From the NCBI GenBank assembly GCA_039821555.1, contig JBCBNX010000003.1, positions 1 to 64,000 on the forward strand: 64,000 bases of DNA. The letters run 5' to 3'. Positions 19,998 through 28,530 of the stretch are shown here, one piece after another (position 1 is the stretch's first letter; each line of letters begins with the position of its first letter). The position numbers were made by a program, and so were the translations under genes. The stretch is from Bacteroidota bacterium. GTDB lineage: Bacteria; Bacteroidota; Rhodothermia; Rhodothermales; Rubricoccaceae. Under the pieces are notes generated by a model that was not told the origin of the DNA, did not search any database, and worked only from the letters and a program-made list of their open reading frames with translations.

Positions 19998-22055
19998 ATG
20001 ACGCTTCCTATTCGCGGTGTTGGCGTCGTCGTCCTTCTGTCTACGCTCCTCACGGTGAGCGCTGTCTCGGCGCAGCCTGCCACGCAGTATTTCGCCGAGG
20101 GGCTGGCTCGTCTCCAGGCGGGCGAGGCTGCGGCGGCGATCTTTCCGCTCGAAGCCGCGCTCACGGCTGATCCGGCGCTGCGTGACACCTACCCGGCGCT
20201 CGTGGTGGCCCACCTGCAGGCTGGAGAGCCGCAGCGGGCTGAAGTCGTGGCCGCGCAGGGGCTCGAACGTTTCCCCGGCGACCTCCATCTGACGCAACTC
20301 CGCGCTGAGGCCTCGTTGCAGCAGGGCGAGGTTGAGGCTGCGCTGCCACTCTACCGCGTCGTGCACGAGGCCATGGAGGCTGGGCGCTCCGTGCCGAACG
20401 TGACCGCGGCGCAGGTCCGCGAGCGCCTCGCGACAGTGCTGCAGCACGCCGGGGGACGGGCGTACGAACAAGGCCGTCGCGCTGATGCCGTCGCGCACTA
20501 CCGCGAGGCTCGCTCCCTTGCGCCCGCCGACGAGGACATCCACGCCAACCTCGCGGCGCTCCATCTCGAAGCGGAAGCCTGGGGCGACGCGCTCGACGTG
20601 GCCGAGGCAGGCCTGCGCCATGCGCCACGAAGCACGCGCCTCCTCCGCAGCCAGGCCGCCGCGCTCGGTCGTCTCGGCCGTACCGATGAAACGCTCGGCG
20701 CTTACGCGGCCCTGTACGCGCGGACGCCCGCCGACCTCGACGTAGGACTGACCTACGCGCGCACGCTCCTCGCCCAGCAGCGCCTTCCAGACGCCCTCGC
20801 TGTGCTCGACGGGCTGCGCGCGCAGCACCCCGGCGCCTTGCCTGTCTATGAGACCGCGCTCGCGGCGCACCTCGCGGCGTTCGACTTCGCTGGCGCGCTC
20901 GATCTGCTCGCAGCGATGCGCACCCAGTTCCCAGGGCGTCTCGACGTGGTCGAGCAGCAAGCGGTCCTCTTCGAGATCCTCGACGATGGCCCGCGTGCAC
21001 GGGCTGCCTACGCCACGCTGCGTGACCTGGGGGCAGATCCTGCCGCGATGCTCCTGCGGGCGGGCCGCACCTACGAGCGCGCCGATAGCCTCGACGCGGC
21101 TCTGTCCCTGTACGAGCAGGCCGCGCAGGAGGCGGCCACCGAGACCGTGACGCCCGATGCGGTGACAACCGATGCGCTCGACGCGGTGGGGCGCACGCTC
21201 GAAGCGCTCGGGCGCTGGGACGAGGCGCTGTCCGTCCACGAGCGCCGCCGCGAGCGCGCAGACGATGCCGTGTCGTGGACGTACCTCGGGCGTGTGCACG
21301 AAGCGCTCGGCGATGAGCAGGCTGCCCAGACTGCGTATGCCGAGGCCGTCGCGCACCCCAACACGCCCGCCGAGGCGCTGACTCGGCTAGCTACGATCAC
21401 GGGGCAGTCATCGTACGCCTGCGAGGCGCTCACGTCAGCCGTCGCGGAGGCCGCCGCGTGGCAGGCGCAAGCACAGCAGGCCGCCGCACAGCCCTCGCTC
21501 GAAGGGCGGCTCGCACTCCGGGACCTCGCGAGCGACCTTGCCCGCAGCGAAGACCGCCTCGATGCCGCCTTCGAGATCGCGCAGACGACGTGTCTACCAG
21601 GAGAAACGGAGTCCCGGCTTCGAGCCGCCCTCACGCTCTACCCATCGAGTCCGCGCTTGCACCTGCTGCTGGCCCGCCACTACGACGCAGCCGGACAGCC
21701 TGCGCGCGCGAAGGCGGCAGCGCAGGCGGCGGCAGAGTACGCCCCCACCTTCCGCGACGCGCACCTGTTGCTCGGACGTCTTTCCGAGGCCGAGGCGGAC
21801 TGGAAGCGGGCTGCTCTCGCCTACGAGCGAGCCCGCGCGCTCGACCCCGATGCGGGCGACGCCTACCGAGCGCTGCTGCGCGTCCACACCGCTGCCACCA
21901 GCCTCGACGTGGTCGCAGACCGGTGGGCTGGGCAGGCCCGCGCTCGCCCCGACGCCACCGTGCTGTGCGAGCACGCCATCGAGGCGCTGCACAAGACCGA
22001 GCGATACGCGGAGGCGCGGGCGCTCGCAGAGCACTGCGCGGGACCCGGATCCTGA
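19998..22055 (+). CDS. Secreted tetratricopeptide repeat protein
   Basis: A 685-residue protein with a signal peptide (TLLTVSAVSAQ) followed almost entirely by helical TPR-type pairs with A/L/Y periodicity. Examples are YFAEGLARLQAGEAAAAIFPLEAAL, DALDVAEAGL, SYACEALTSAV and RAKAAAQAAAEYAPTFRDAHLLLGRL, the last being the best-formed repeats. No enzymatic domain is evident. It is the last gene of the surface block and a plausible periplasmic scaffold for the barrel, giant and Fn3 proteins. The ATG at 19998 is chosen because it starts the signal peptide directly and a purine-rich stretch (GAGGGGAG) precedes it. An in-frame ATG at 19974 overlaps the hairpin repeat. Confidence 0.75.
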   Translation: MTLPIRGVGVVVLLSTLLTVSAVSAQPATQYFAEGLARLQAGEAAAAIFPLEAALTADPALRDTYPALVVAHLQAGEPQRAEVVAAQGLERFPGDLHLTQLRAEASLQQGEVEAALPLYRVVHEAMEAGRSVPNVTAAQVRERLATVLQHAGGRAYEQGRRADAVAHYREARSLAPADEDIHANLAALHLEAEAWGDALDVAEAGLRHAPRSTRLLRSQAAALGRLGRTDETLGAYAALYARTPADLDVGLTYARTLLAQQRLPDALAVLDGLRAQHPGALPVYETALAAHLAAFDFAGALDLLAAMRTQFPGRLDVVEQQAVLFEILDDGPRARAAYATLRDLGADPAAMLLRAGRTYERADSLDAALSLYEQAAQEAATETVTPDAVTTDALDAVGRTLEALGRWDEALSVHERRRERADDAVSWTYLGRVHEALGDEQAAQTAYAEAVAHPNTPAEALTRLATITGQSSYACEALTSAVAEAAAWQAQAQQAAAQPSLEGRLALRDLASDLARSEDRLDAAFEIAQTTCLPGETESRLRAALTLYPSSPRLHLLLARHYDAAGQPARAKAAAQAAAEYAPTFRDAHLLLGRLSEAEADWKRAALAYERARALDPDAGDAYRALLRVHTAATSLDVVADRWAGQARARPDATVLCEHAIEALHKTERYAEARALAEHCAGPGS

Positions 22056-22118
22056 CATCCGCTGCAGGCGCAGGGCCTGAGGCGCTGCCCCTTTGTTGGC
22101 CCGGCGCAATGTTCGCTC

Positions 22119-22148
22119 TTGACAATCGAACTACAGGTGTAGTAGTAT
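22119..22148 (+). promoter_or_regulatory. Promoter of the blaI-blaR1 operon
   Basis: TTGACA at 22119-22124 and TAGTAT at 22143-22148 are separated by 18 bp. The region is AT-rich compared with its surroundings and lies about 35-65 bp before blaI. Two dyads typical of BlaI/MecI operators overlap or follow it, which supports the assignment. Confidence 0.6.
22130..22143. promoter_or_regulatory. BlaI-type operator 1
   Basis: The dyad ACTACA-GG-TGTAGT lies in the spacer between the -35 and -10 elements. It matches the TACA/TGTA core bound by BlaI/MecI repressors, so a bound dimer would block RNA polymerase. Confidence 0.7.
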
Positions 22149-22149
22149 A

Positions 22150-22165
22150 AACTACAGTTGTAGTT
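22150..22165. promoter_or_regulatory. BlaI-type operator 2
   Basis: The dyad AACTACA-GT-TGTAGTT has 7-bp perfect arms and starts 20 bp downstream of operator 1, or about two helical turns. Two operators upstream of the repressor's own gene indicate autoregulation. Confidence 0.7.
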
Positions 22166-22183
22166 AAACCTTGTGGGTCACCC

Positions 22184-22642
22184 ATGCCTGCCGACCAGCT
22201 CAGCCCGCTCCAGCTTGCCGTGATGGAGGTCCTTTGGGACCGCCGCGAGGCTACCGTAGCCGACGTCCACGCCGTGCTCGAACGCGGCCTCGCGCTCACT
22301 ACCGTGGGCACCATCCTCGCGCGCCTCGCCAAGCAGGGCATCGTGGCGCACCGCAAGGACGGCCGCGCCCTCGTCTACCGCGCCGCCGTCACCCAGCGCG
22401 CGGTCCGGCGCTCGATGACGGGCAGTCTTCTTGACAGCCTGTTTGGCGGCGACCCCGCGGCGCTCGTGAGCCACCTTCTCCGCGAGGACGAACTCTCCGC
22501 CGCCGACCTCGACCAACTCCGCGCGCGCCTCGACGCCCTCGAAGCCGCGCAGCACGAACCCCCCGCATCCGCCCCGCCCGCCGACGCTTCGTCCCCCGGC
22601 GCGTCGCCTTCGTCCACGACAACCGACTCGACCGATGTTTGA
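22184..22642 (+). CDS. blaI: BlaI/MecI/CopY-family transcriptional repressor
   Basis: A 152-residue regulator. The winged helix spans about residues 6-70 (LQLAVMEVLWDRREATVADVHAVL, then LTTVGTILARLAKQGIVAHRKDGRALVYR), the family's DNA-binding fold. A dimerisation and cleavage region follows to about 115, then a low-complexity Pro/Ala/Ser/Thr tail of about 35 residues that is unusual for the family. Two TACA-TGTA operators lie just upstream. Its stop overlaps the start of the M56 protease gene by 8 bp, so the two are translationally coupled. In the classical system BlaR1 activation leads to BlaI cleavage; the regulated targets here are unknown. Confidence 0.92.
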   Translation: MPADQLSPLQLAVMEVLWDRREATVADVHAVLERGLALTTVGTILARLAKQGIVAHRKDGRALVYRAAVTQRAVRRSMTGSLLDSLFGGDPAALVSHLLREDELSAADLDQLRARLDALEAAQHEPPASAPPADASSPGASPSSTTTDSTDV

Positions 22643-24971
22643 TGCTCTCTTTGACGCGGCCTGGGCGCAGACGCTCACGGCGTGGCTGGCGACCTATGCC
22701 CTGCACAGCACGTTGCTGCTCGGCGCAGCCTGGCTGGCGTCTCGCTGGATCACGGGCGCCCTGGCGCAGGATGCGTTGTGGAAGACAGCCGTGGTCGCAG
22801 GCCTCGTCACAACGAGTGTCCAGATGACGGTGCAGCCTTCGGTCTATGCGTCTTCGACGGTGTCCGAGAGCACCCTCGTCGTGCTGCGAGGCGAGGACGT
22901 GAGTCAACTCATCGAACTGAGCGCAGACCGGATCATCGTGCAGGAAAGGGGAGAAGCTGCCCCGCTCGTGATCGAGCGCAGCCTGCGTCCAGGGCTTCTG
23001 AACGAGGCGACCGCAGCTACCACAGGATGGGCTCCTGTTGGCTTCCGGACGAGTTGGAGCTTACCCGAGACGGCATCGCGGTGGATAGCCGTGCTGGTAG
23101 GCTTCTGGTTGCTGGGGTTTGCCGTCGAGGGGCTGCGGCGCGTGCGAACGCATCGGCGGTTTGTGGACAGCCTCGGCGACCGAGTGCCAGTCGAGCGCGC
23201 GCACCTCCTTGCGGAAGTCGAACGATTGGGCATCCGTGTGGGCTTGCGCTATCCGCTCCACCTGACGCAGTCGAGGACGCTCGCGGTGCCTGTCGCGCTC
23301 GGCGTCGACGAGGTGGTGCTGCCGACCTGGGCAGTCGAGGACACGGCGCCGATTGAGCAACGTGCCTTGCTGGCGCACGAGGTGGCGCACCTCGCCCGGC
23401 GCGATCCGTTCTGGCTCGCCGTGTTCGCGCTCGTTGAGAGCGTGTTTTTCTTCCAGCCGCTGAATCACCTCGCGCGCCGCCGTCAGCAGGCTGCGGCTGA
23501 GCGCCTCTGCGATGGCTGGGCGGCCGAGCAGACCTCGCCGCTGGCGATGGCGCGGTGCCTCGTGGACGCCGCAGGCCGCCTGCGCGCGCACCGCCTGGAC
23601 GGTGCATCGGCGGCGCTGCCGCATCTGGTGCCGGGCATGGCCGCCGGGCGGGGAGGCGCCCTGAGTGATCGGGTCGAGCACCTCATCGACGGAGCTGAGC
23701 CGGGAGCGAGCCGCCGCTGGCCGCTCGCGGTCGCGGCCTGCTGTGTGATTGGGTTGGTGGCGTGCGCGGGTCCGGCCGTGACCGGCACCTCGCCTACGAC
23801 CGCCGCAACGCTCGAAGCGCCGACCCGGCCTTCGCCGCCCGCTTCCCCTACGGTCAGCGCCGTCGTGGTGGCTTCAGCGCCTCCCGCAGTGACGGCGTTG
23901 GTGGCGCCGCCCCCTGTGGCGCTGTCCCCCGTGACGCGGGCCCCTGTGGCGCTGTCCCCCGTGACGCGGGCCCCTGTGGTGCCTGTTCCTGGTGCACCCG
24001 CACCGCCTCCGGCGGCTGCGACCACCATCGCCGGACCGGATACCGTCGTCACGTTCAGCTACACCCGCAACGACGACCGCACGCGGCTGCGTGTGGAGCG
24101 CAAGGGGACCGTCACCTTCACGCAGCGGGGAGTCATGCTCTCCGAAGGTGGGCGCCTCCTGGTGCACGAGGAACTGCCGAGCGTGGAGCGCCGCTACGAG
24201 GCGCGCACCGACGCCGCGGGCGGTCTCGTGGAAGCCTACGAGGTCGACGGGACCGTTCAGGCGCTCGACGCGGCGGGGCTGCGCTGGCTCCAGGACCGCT
24301 ACGAGCAGGCTGCAGGAGCCAGTCCACCGCCGCCGCCGCCAGCGCCGTCCTCGTCGCTGCCGCCCCCACCCCCGCCGCCGCCCAGTGATGGAGAGCGCAT
24401 CGGCATGGCAGCCACCGCTCCGACGAGCGTTTCGGTCCGTCGAGGCGCTGCGCGCGAGCGCGATCTCACCGTCTTGCAGGCCCGCATCGAGACGGTGGCG
24501 GCCCAGCACGCAGAAGCGTTGCACGAAGCGCATCGGCGCGTGCAGGAGCGCTACGCGCAGCAGCGCGAGGCCGCGCAGGCGCAGACCACGAGCGCCGAGG
24601 AGGTCGCGCGCGCCATCGAAGAGCTCCGTGCGGAATACGACGCTGAGACGCTTAGCCTCGACCTCACAGAACTTAGCCTCAGTGAGGACTTGGAAGTCCT
24701 TGCGGAGCAGTTCTACCAACTCGCAGACACGCAGGGCGTGGAGGGCTACCAGCAGGTCCGCGACCAACTGGGCGCGTCGTTGGCTCAGCTGGAGCGCCTA
24801 GCCGACGCGCCGCGCGATATCGACGAGCGGCGCCCGAGTGTCGACCTGCTCCAGCGCCGCGCCGCCGAGTTCGAACGCGAGGCGGAGCGCCTCCGGGAAG
24901 CCGCCGAACGCCTCCGCCTCGAAGCCGAAGACCGGCACCCCGAAGACAATGGGCGGGGCGCCGGCCAGTGA
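22635..24971 (+). CDS. BlaR1-like M56 family membrane metalloprotease with extended C-terminus
   Basis: A 778-residue protein with an N-terminal membrane segment at about 17-40, others near 150-167 and 366-385, and the gluzincin motif HEVAH at 248-252 followed by LARRD, as in BlaR1/MecR1 peptidase domains. The usual C-terminal penicillin-binding sensor (SxxK, SxN, KTG) is not seen. Instead there is a Pro/Val/Ala-rich linker (about 395-455) with a duplicated decapeptide PVALSPVTRA, a beta-rich segment (about 460-560), a polyproline run, and a long charged predicted coiled coil (about 600-775). The protease probably cleaves BlaI on an unknown signal sensed by this non-standard periplasmic part. 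Confidence 0.85.
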   Translation: MFDALFDAAWAQTLTAWLATYALHSTLLLGAAWLASRWITGALAQDALWKTAVVAGLVTTSVQMTVQPSVYASSTVSESTLVVLRGEDVSQLIELSADRIIVQERGEAAPLVIERSLRPGLLNEATAATTGWAPVGFRTSWSLPETASRWIAVLVGFWLLGFAVEGLRRVRTHRRFVDSLGDRVPVERAHLLAEVERLGIRVGLRYPLHLTQSRTLAVPVALGVDEVVLPTWAVEDTAPIEQRALLAHEVAHLARRDPFWLAVFALVESVFFFQPLNHLARRRQQAAAERLCDGWAAEQTSPLAMARCLVDAAGRLRAHRLDGASAALPHLVPGMAAGRGGALSDRVEHLIDGAEPGASRRWPLAVAACCVIGLVACAGPAVTGTSPTTAATLEAPTRPSPPASPTVSAVVVASAPPAVTALVAPPPVALSPVTRAPVALSPVTRAPVVPVPGAPAPPPAAATTIAGPDTVVTFSYTRNDDRTRLRVERKGTVTFTQRGVMLSEGGRLLVHEELPSVERRYEARTDAAGGLVEAYEVDGTVQALDAAGLRWLQDRYEQAAGASPPPPPPAPSSSLPPPPPPPPSDGERIGMAATAPTSVSVRRGAARERDLTVLQARIETVAAQHAEALHEAHRRVQERYAQQREAAQAQTTSAEEVARAIEELRAEYDAETLSLDLTELSLSEDLEVLAEQFYQLADTQGVEGYQQVRDQLGASLAQLERLADAPRDIDERRPSVDLLQRRAAEFEREAERLREAAERLRLEAEDRHPEDNGRGAGQ
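23911..23970 (+). repeat. Perfect 30-bp tandem duplication inside the M56 gene
   Basis: 23911-23940 and 23941-23970 are identical and in frame, giving PVALSPVTRA twice in the Pro-rich linker. A third partial unit (CCCCTGTGG) follows. Confidence 0.9.
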
Positions 24972-24974
24972 GCG

Positions 24975-25388
24975 TCAGTTCGCGATCTGGAACGTGTTCG
25001 AGTTCACCTGACCCGCCGATGTGCCATAGGTGAACCGGTAGGTGCCCGCTGGATCGTCGAGTTCGGTGAGCGAAAACGTCACCGTGACGCGCTCGCCGTC
25101 AGCCAACTCCCGGACGACTTGCGTGCACAAAAAGTCGAGGCGGTCGAAGGGAGGCGCCGCGTCCCAGCCGTCCTCCGTGCGGGTCTGTGGAAAGACGCCG
25201 CAGAGTTCGGGGTGGACGAACACCTCGTCGCTCGTGTCGTTGGCGAAGGTGAGGGTCACGGTGGCGTCGGCAGCATAGGCATCGGCGTCGGTAAACAGCC
25301 GAATCGCCTCCGATGAGGACGAGGAGTCACAGCCCGTGAAGAGTGCGGCGCCGAGGAGCGCTGCCAGGAACCAGACAGGTGCACGCAT
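24975..25388 (-). CDS. Small lipoprotein of unknown function
   Basis: A 137-residue protein with a signal peptide and lipobox (LFTGC, Cys20) followed by a Ser-rich spacer. The mature part looks like one beta-sandwich: VTLTFANDTSDEVFVHPELCG, VTVTFSLTELDDPAGTYRFTYG. It resembles small immunoglobulin-like extracellular domains such as BsuPI-type inhibitors, but I cannot assign a family. Two further Cys (CGVF, FLCTQ) could form a disulfide. It converges on the M56 gene with a 3-bp gap. Confidence 0.68.
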   Translation of the reverse strand: MRAPVWFLAALLGAALFTGCDSSSSSEAIRLFTDADAYAADATVTLTFANDTSDEVFVHPELCGVFPQTRTEDGWDAAPPFDRLDFLCTQVVRELADGERVTVTFSLTELDDPAGTYRFTYGTSAGQVNSNTFQIAN

Positions 25389-25618
25389 GGACGTGAGTCA
25401 GAGGTTGGTTGGGGAGACGGAGGCGGCGCTCGCGATCGAGGACGCTCCGGTGCGCCAAGTGTAGAGCGATTGCGGAGCCAGACGCCATGCAATTCTGTGT
25501 GAGCGGCTGCCTGAGGGGCCCGATCAGGAGCCAGGCTGCCCCTGCGAACAATCCGCGCGGCGGGTGGTTGGCAGGGGCGGCTTCACGTCCTCTCTTCCTG
25601 CTCATCCCCGTGCCCGTC

Positions 25619-26767
25619 ATGGCTGCGACTGCCCCCCCGCCTTCGTCCGCCGCTCCGTCCCCTGATCAGCCCTTGCGCACCGTCGAGCGCCCTCGCCGGA
25701 AGTCCCGCGCCGTCTTCGTGGGCGACGTGCAGGTCGGCGGCGGCGCGCCCATCGCCGTGCAGTCGATGACGACGGGCAAGACGCACGATGTCGAGAACTG
25801 CCTGAAAGAGATCACACGCCTCGCCGACGCCGGGGCCGATATCGTGCGGGTGGCTGTGCCGCGCCCCGAGGACGCCGACGCGCTCGCTGACCTCGTGCAG
25901 GGCAGCCCCGTGCCGCTCGTCGCCGACATCCACTTCAACTACAAGTACGCCCTCCAGGCCATCGACGCCGGGATCGCCAAGGTGCGCATCAACCCCGGCA
26001 ACATCGGCAAGCCGGAGTGGGAGCGCGAGGTGCTGCTCGCGGCCAAGGAGAAGGGCATCCCGATCCGCATCGGCGTCAACGCGGGGTCGCTGGAGAAAGA
26101 CATCCTCGACAAGTACGGCTTTCCGCAGCCGATGGCGCTCTTCGAGAGCGCGATGCGCCACGTCGAGGTGTGCGAGCGCGAGGGCTTCGAGGACATCGTG
26201 ATCTCGGTGAAGCACTCGGACGTGTTCTTCATGATCCAGAGCTACCGTATCCTCGCCGAGCGCACGGACTATCCGTTGCACCTCGGCGTGACCGAGAGCG
26301 GCACCGTCAAGGCGGGCTCGATCAAGTCGGCTATCGGCATCGGTAGCCTACTCGCCGACGGCATCGGCGACACAATCCGCGTGAGCCTCGCCGCCGACTC
26401 CGAGCACGAGGTCGAGGTGGGGCACCTCATCCTCAAGAGCTTGCGCCTCGGCCGGCCTGGCGTCAACATCATCGCGTGTCCGACCTGTGGCCGTCTCGCG
26501 GGCGACCTGTTCTCGATCGTCAACGAAGTAGAGGAGGCTGTCGCCGAGCGGAAGTTCGACAAGGACCTCAGCGTGGCGCTCATGGGCTGCGCCGTCAACG
26601 GGCCAGGCGAGGCCGCCGGGGCCGACCTCGGCATCTCGCTCGGGCGCGGGCGCGCGCACCTCTTCAAGCACGGCGAGGTAGTTCGCACGGTCCCCGAGGA
26701 CCAGATCGTGGAGACGGTCCTGGAAGCCATTGAGACATGGGACGAGGAGGCGGAGGCTGCGTCGTGA
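25619..26767 (+). CDS. ispG: 4-hydroxy-3-methylbut-2-en-1-yl diphosphate synthase (flavodoxin)
   Basis: A 382-residue enzyme of the MEP isoprenoid pathway, converting MEcPP to HMBPP with a [4Fe-4S] cluster. The TIM-barrel part starts with PIAVQSMTTGKTHDV and includes VADIHFNYKYAL and VRINPGNIG. The cluster ligands are Cys287 and Cys290 (ACPTCGR) and Cys324 (MGCAVNGPGE), with Glu331 in the position of the conserved catalytic glutamate. The length fits the short bacterial type rather than the three-domain form. The ATG at 25619 follows a leader that does not look coded. The product feeds the polyprenyl chain needed by menA. The stop overlaps the next GTG. Confidence 0.95.
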   Translation: MAATAPPPSSAAPSPDQPLRTVERPRRKSRAVFVGDVQVGGGAPIAVQSMTTGKTHDVENCLKEITRLADAGADIVRVAVPRPEDADALADLVQGSPVPLVADIHFNYKYALQAIDAGIAKVRINPGNIGKPEWEREVLLAAKEKGIPIRIGVNAGSLEKDILDKYGFPQPMALFESAMRHVEVCEREGFEDIVISVKHSDVFFMIQSYRILAERTDYPLHLGVTESGTVKAGSIKSAIGIGSLLADGIGDTIRVSLAADSEHEVEVGHLILKSLRLGRPGVNIIACPTCGRLAGDLFSIVNEVEEAVAERKFDKDLSVALMGCAVNGPGEAAGADLGISLGRGRAHLFKHGEVVRTVPEDQIVETVLEAIETWDEEAEAAS

Positions 26768-27717
26768 CGCGGTGGGCCCTCGTGGGAGCGCTGCTGCTCG
26801 GCCTCGGTGCTCCGACGGTGGCGCAGGGCGTGGCGGTCAACTCCGTCCGGTTCTCGCCCGACGGGACGCAGCTTGTGACAGCCGCCTCGGACCGTACGCT
26901 GCGGGTCTACGACGCGGCCACGGGCGCCCTCGTACAGACGCTGCCAGGCCACGACGACTATGTGGTGCACGTCGCCTGGCTCGCCGACGGGCAGGGCCTC
27001 GCGAGCGCGAGCTACGACGGGACGGTCAAGCTCTGGGACCTCGCCACTGGTGAGCTGACGCGCACGCTGCGCGGACACACCGGCACGCTGTTCTACGTAG
27101 ACGCCTCGCCCGACGGTACCCGCCTTGCGAGCACCGCCACCGAGGGCGAGCTGATCGTGTGGGACCTGACAACAGAGCCAGGCGCGCCCGACGAGATCGC
27201 CTGGCGCACGCAGGCGCACGACGAGGTGACGGCGGCGGCGCGCTTTTCGCCTGACGGCACGCGCCTCGTGACCGCCGGACGCGGTACGCTCCTGAAGCTC
27301 TGGGACGTCGCCACCAGCGAAGAAATAGTCTCGTGGTCGCCTGCGGGCTTGAGCTTCGTCACGGCTAGCATCGCACCGGATGGCCAGCGCGTAGCAGGGG
27401 CCGGCAGCAGCGGCGAGGTCGTCGTCTATGCTACTGACCGTGAATCACCGCTGGCCACGTTCGACGCGGGTGGGTTCGTCAACGCGCTCGTGTTTATTCG
27501 TGGCGGGACCCACATCGCTGCCGCCTGCGGCGACGGGACGCTACGCCTCTGGAGCCTGGAGACCGGCGATGAGGTCTGGCGCGTCCGAGCCGACGCCGAC
27601 ATTGCCTTCTTTGTAGATGCTGCACCTGATGAGCAAACCCTCGCCACCGTGGGGCAGGGTACGACGATCAAGCTGTGGGAAGCGTCTTCAGGCGAACGAC
27701 TACGCACCATCCGGTAG
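26764..27717 (+). CDS. Secreted WD40-repeat beta-propeller protein
   Basis: A 317-residue protein translated from a GTG that overlaps the ispG stop by 4 bp. The signal peptide (ALVGALLLGLGAPTVAQG) is followed by about seven WD40 blades with FSPDGTQLVTAASDRTLRVYD, LASASYDGTVKLWDLATGEL, FSPDGTRLVTAG and TIKLWEASSGE. Each blade shows the GH-WD-like spacing, and the set is complete enough for one propeller. It is predicted periplasmic and probably a protein-binding platform. The coupling to ispG has no obvious functional logic. Confidence 0.85.
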   Translation: MTRWALVGALLLGLGAPTVAQGVAVNSVRFSPDGTQLVTAASDRTLRVYDAATGALVQTLPGHDDYVVHVAWLADGQGLASASYDGTVKLWDLATGELTRTLRGHTGTLFYVDASPDGTRLASTATEGELIVWDLTTEPGAPDEIAWRTQAHDEVTAAARFSPDGTRLVTAGRGTLLKLWDVATSEEIVSWSPAGLSFVTASIAPDGQRVAGAGSSGEVVVYATDRESPLATFDAGGFVNALVFIRGGTHIAAACGDGTLRLWSLETGDEVWRVRADADIAFFVDAAPDEQTLATVGQGTTIKLWEASSGERLRTIR

Positions 27718-27860
27718 GCCGCATTGCATGGCCAGGAGGTAGCGCATAGCAGAGGATAAGACGGTGGTAGCGGAGCCGATATCGTTGTATCTACTGGGTA
27801 CGTGCCGTTTACCTGCATGCTACCCAGCCGCGCTTCCTTCTCGCCAGCAGCCGCGCCGTC

Positions 27861-28520
27861 ATGTCCCGTTCGCTTTGCCTCCTCGTACTGCTTCTTGCCA
27901 GCATCCTCGTCGCCCCTAGCAGCCGCGCGCAAGGCGGAGGGGACGTGCAGGTGTCCGTGGGCCCTGTTTTCACGCTCACCGGGCTCGGCCTCAGCAGCAA
28001 TGTGCGCATCACGTCTCGATTCAGCGCGTCCGCGGAGTTCTCCGTGCTGCCATTCCCTGGAATCGATGTGGAGATCGAAGACCTTGACTACGACCTCGAT
28101 CCGAGCGCCTTCTCGATCCTACTCCTCGGACACTACCACCCCGGAGCTGGCAACTTCGCCGTCGGCGGAGGCGTGATGTTTGGCGGCTATAGCCTGGAGG
28201 GCGTCGCCACGCCCACCGAGAGCGTCGAGATCGGCGACGAGACCTATGCGCCCAACGAGGTCGGTCGTGTACTTGGGGACTTTTCCGTAGGCGGGCCGTC
28301 CGTCCTCCTGGAGGTCGCTCGGCGTGGGGCGGGCTTCAACGTCGGCCTCGGCGTGCTTATCCCAGCGACGGCCAGCGCCGATTTGACCGCCGAGGGGCCC
28401 GTGGCCGACGAGCCGGAGTTCCAGGCGGACCTGGAGCAGGAACTCGACGAGATCGAGGACGAGCTTCGGCGCGTGCCGGTGCTGCCCTACTTCCGCATCG
28501 GCTACCAGTTTGGACTCTAA
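27861..28520 (+). CDS. Small outer-membrane beta-barrel protein
   Basis: A 219-residue protein with a signal peptide ending PSSRAQ. The mature chain alternates amphipathic strands (VQVSVGPVFTLTGLGLSSNVRIT, SILLLGHYHPGAGNFAVGGGVMFGG, GFNVGLGVLIPA) and ends with the strand YFRIGYQFGL. The size suits an eight-stranded OmpA/OmpW-like barrel. An acidic stretch with Glu- and Asp-rich residues (DLEQELDEIEDELRR) just before the last strand would form a loop. The next gene starts within 10 bp. Confidence 0.65.
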   Translation: MSRSLCLLVLLLASILVAPSSRAQGGGDVQVSVGPVFTLTGLGLSSNVRITSRFSASAEFSVLPFPGIDVEIEDLDYDLDPSAFSILLLGHYHPGAGNFAVGGGVMFGGYSLEGVATPTESVEIGDETYAPNEVGRVLGDFSVGGPSVLLEVARRGAGFNVGLGVLIPATASADLTAEGPVADEPEFQADLEQELDEIEDELRRVPVLPYFRIGYQFGL

Positions 28521-28530
28521 CAGCGCCGCG

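Noticed and set aside
27794..27827. Dyad CTGGGTA/TACCCAG upstream of the small barrel gene as an operator or terminator.
   Set aside because: Arms are only 7 bp with a 20-nt loop and no T-tract, too weak to call either way.
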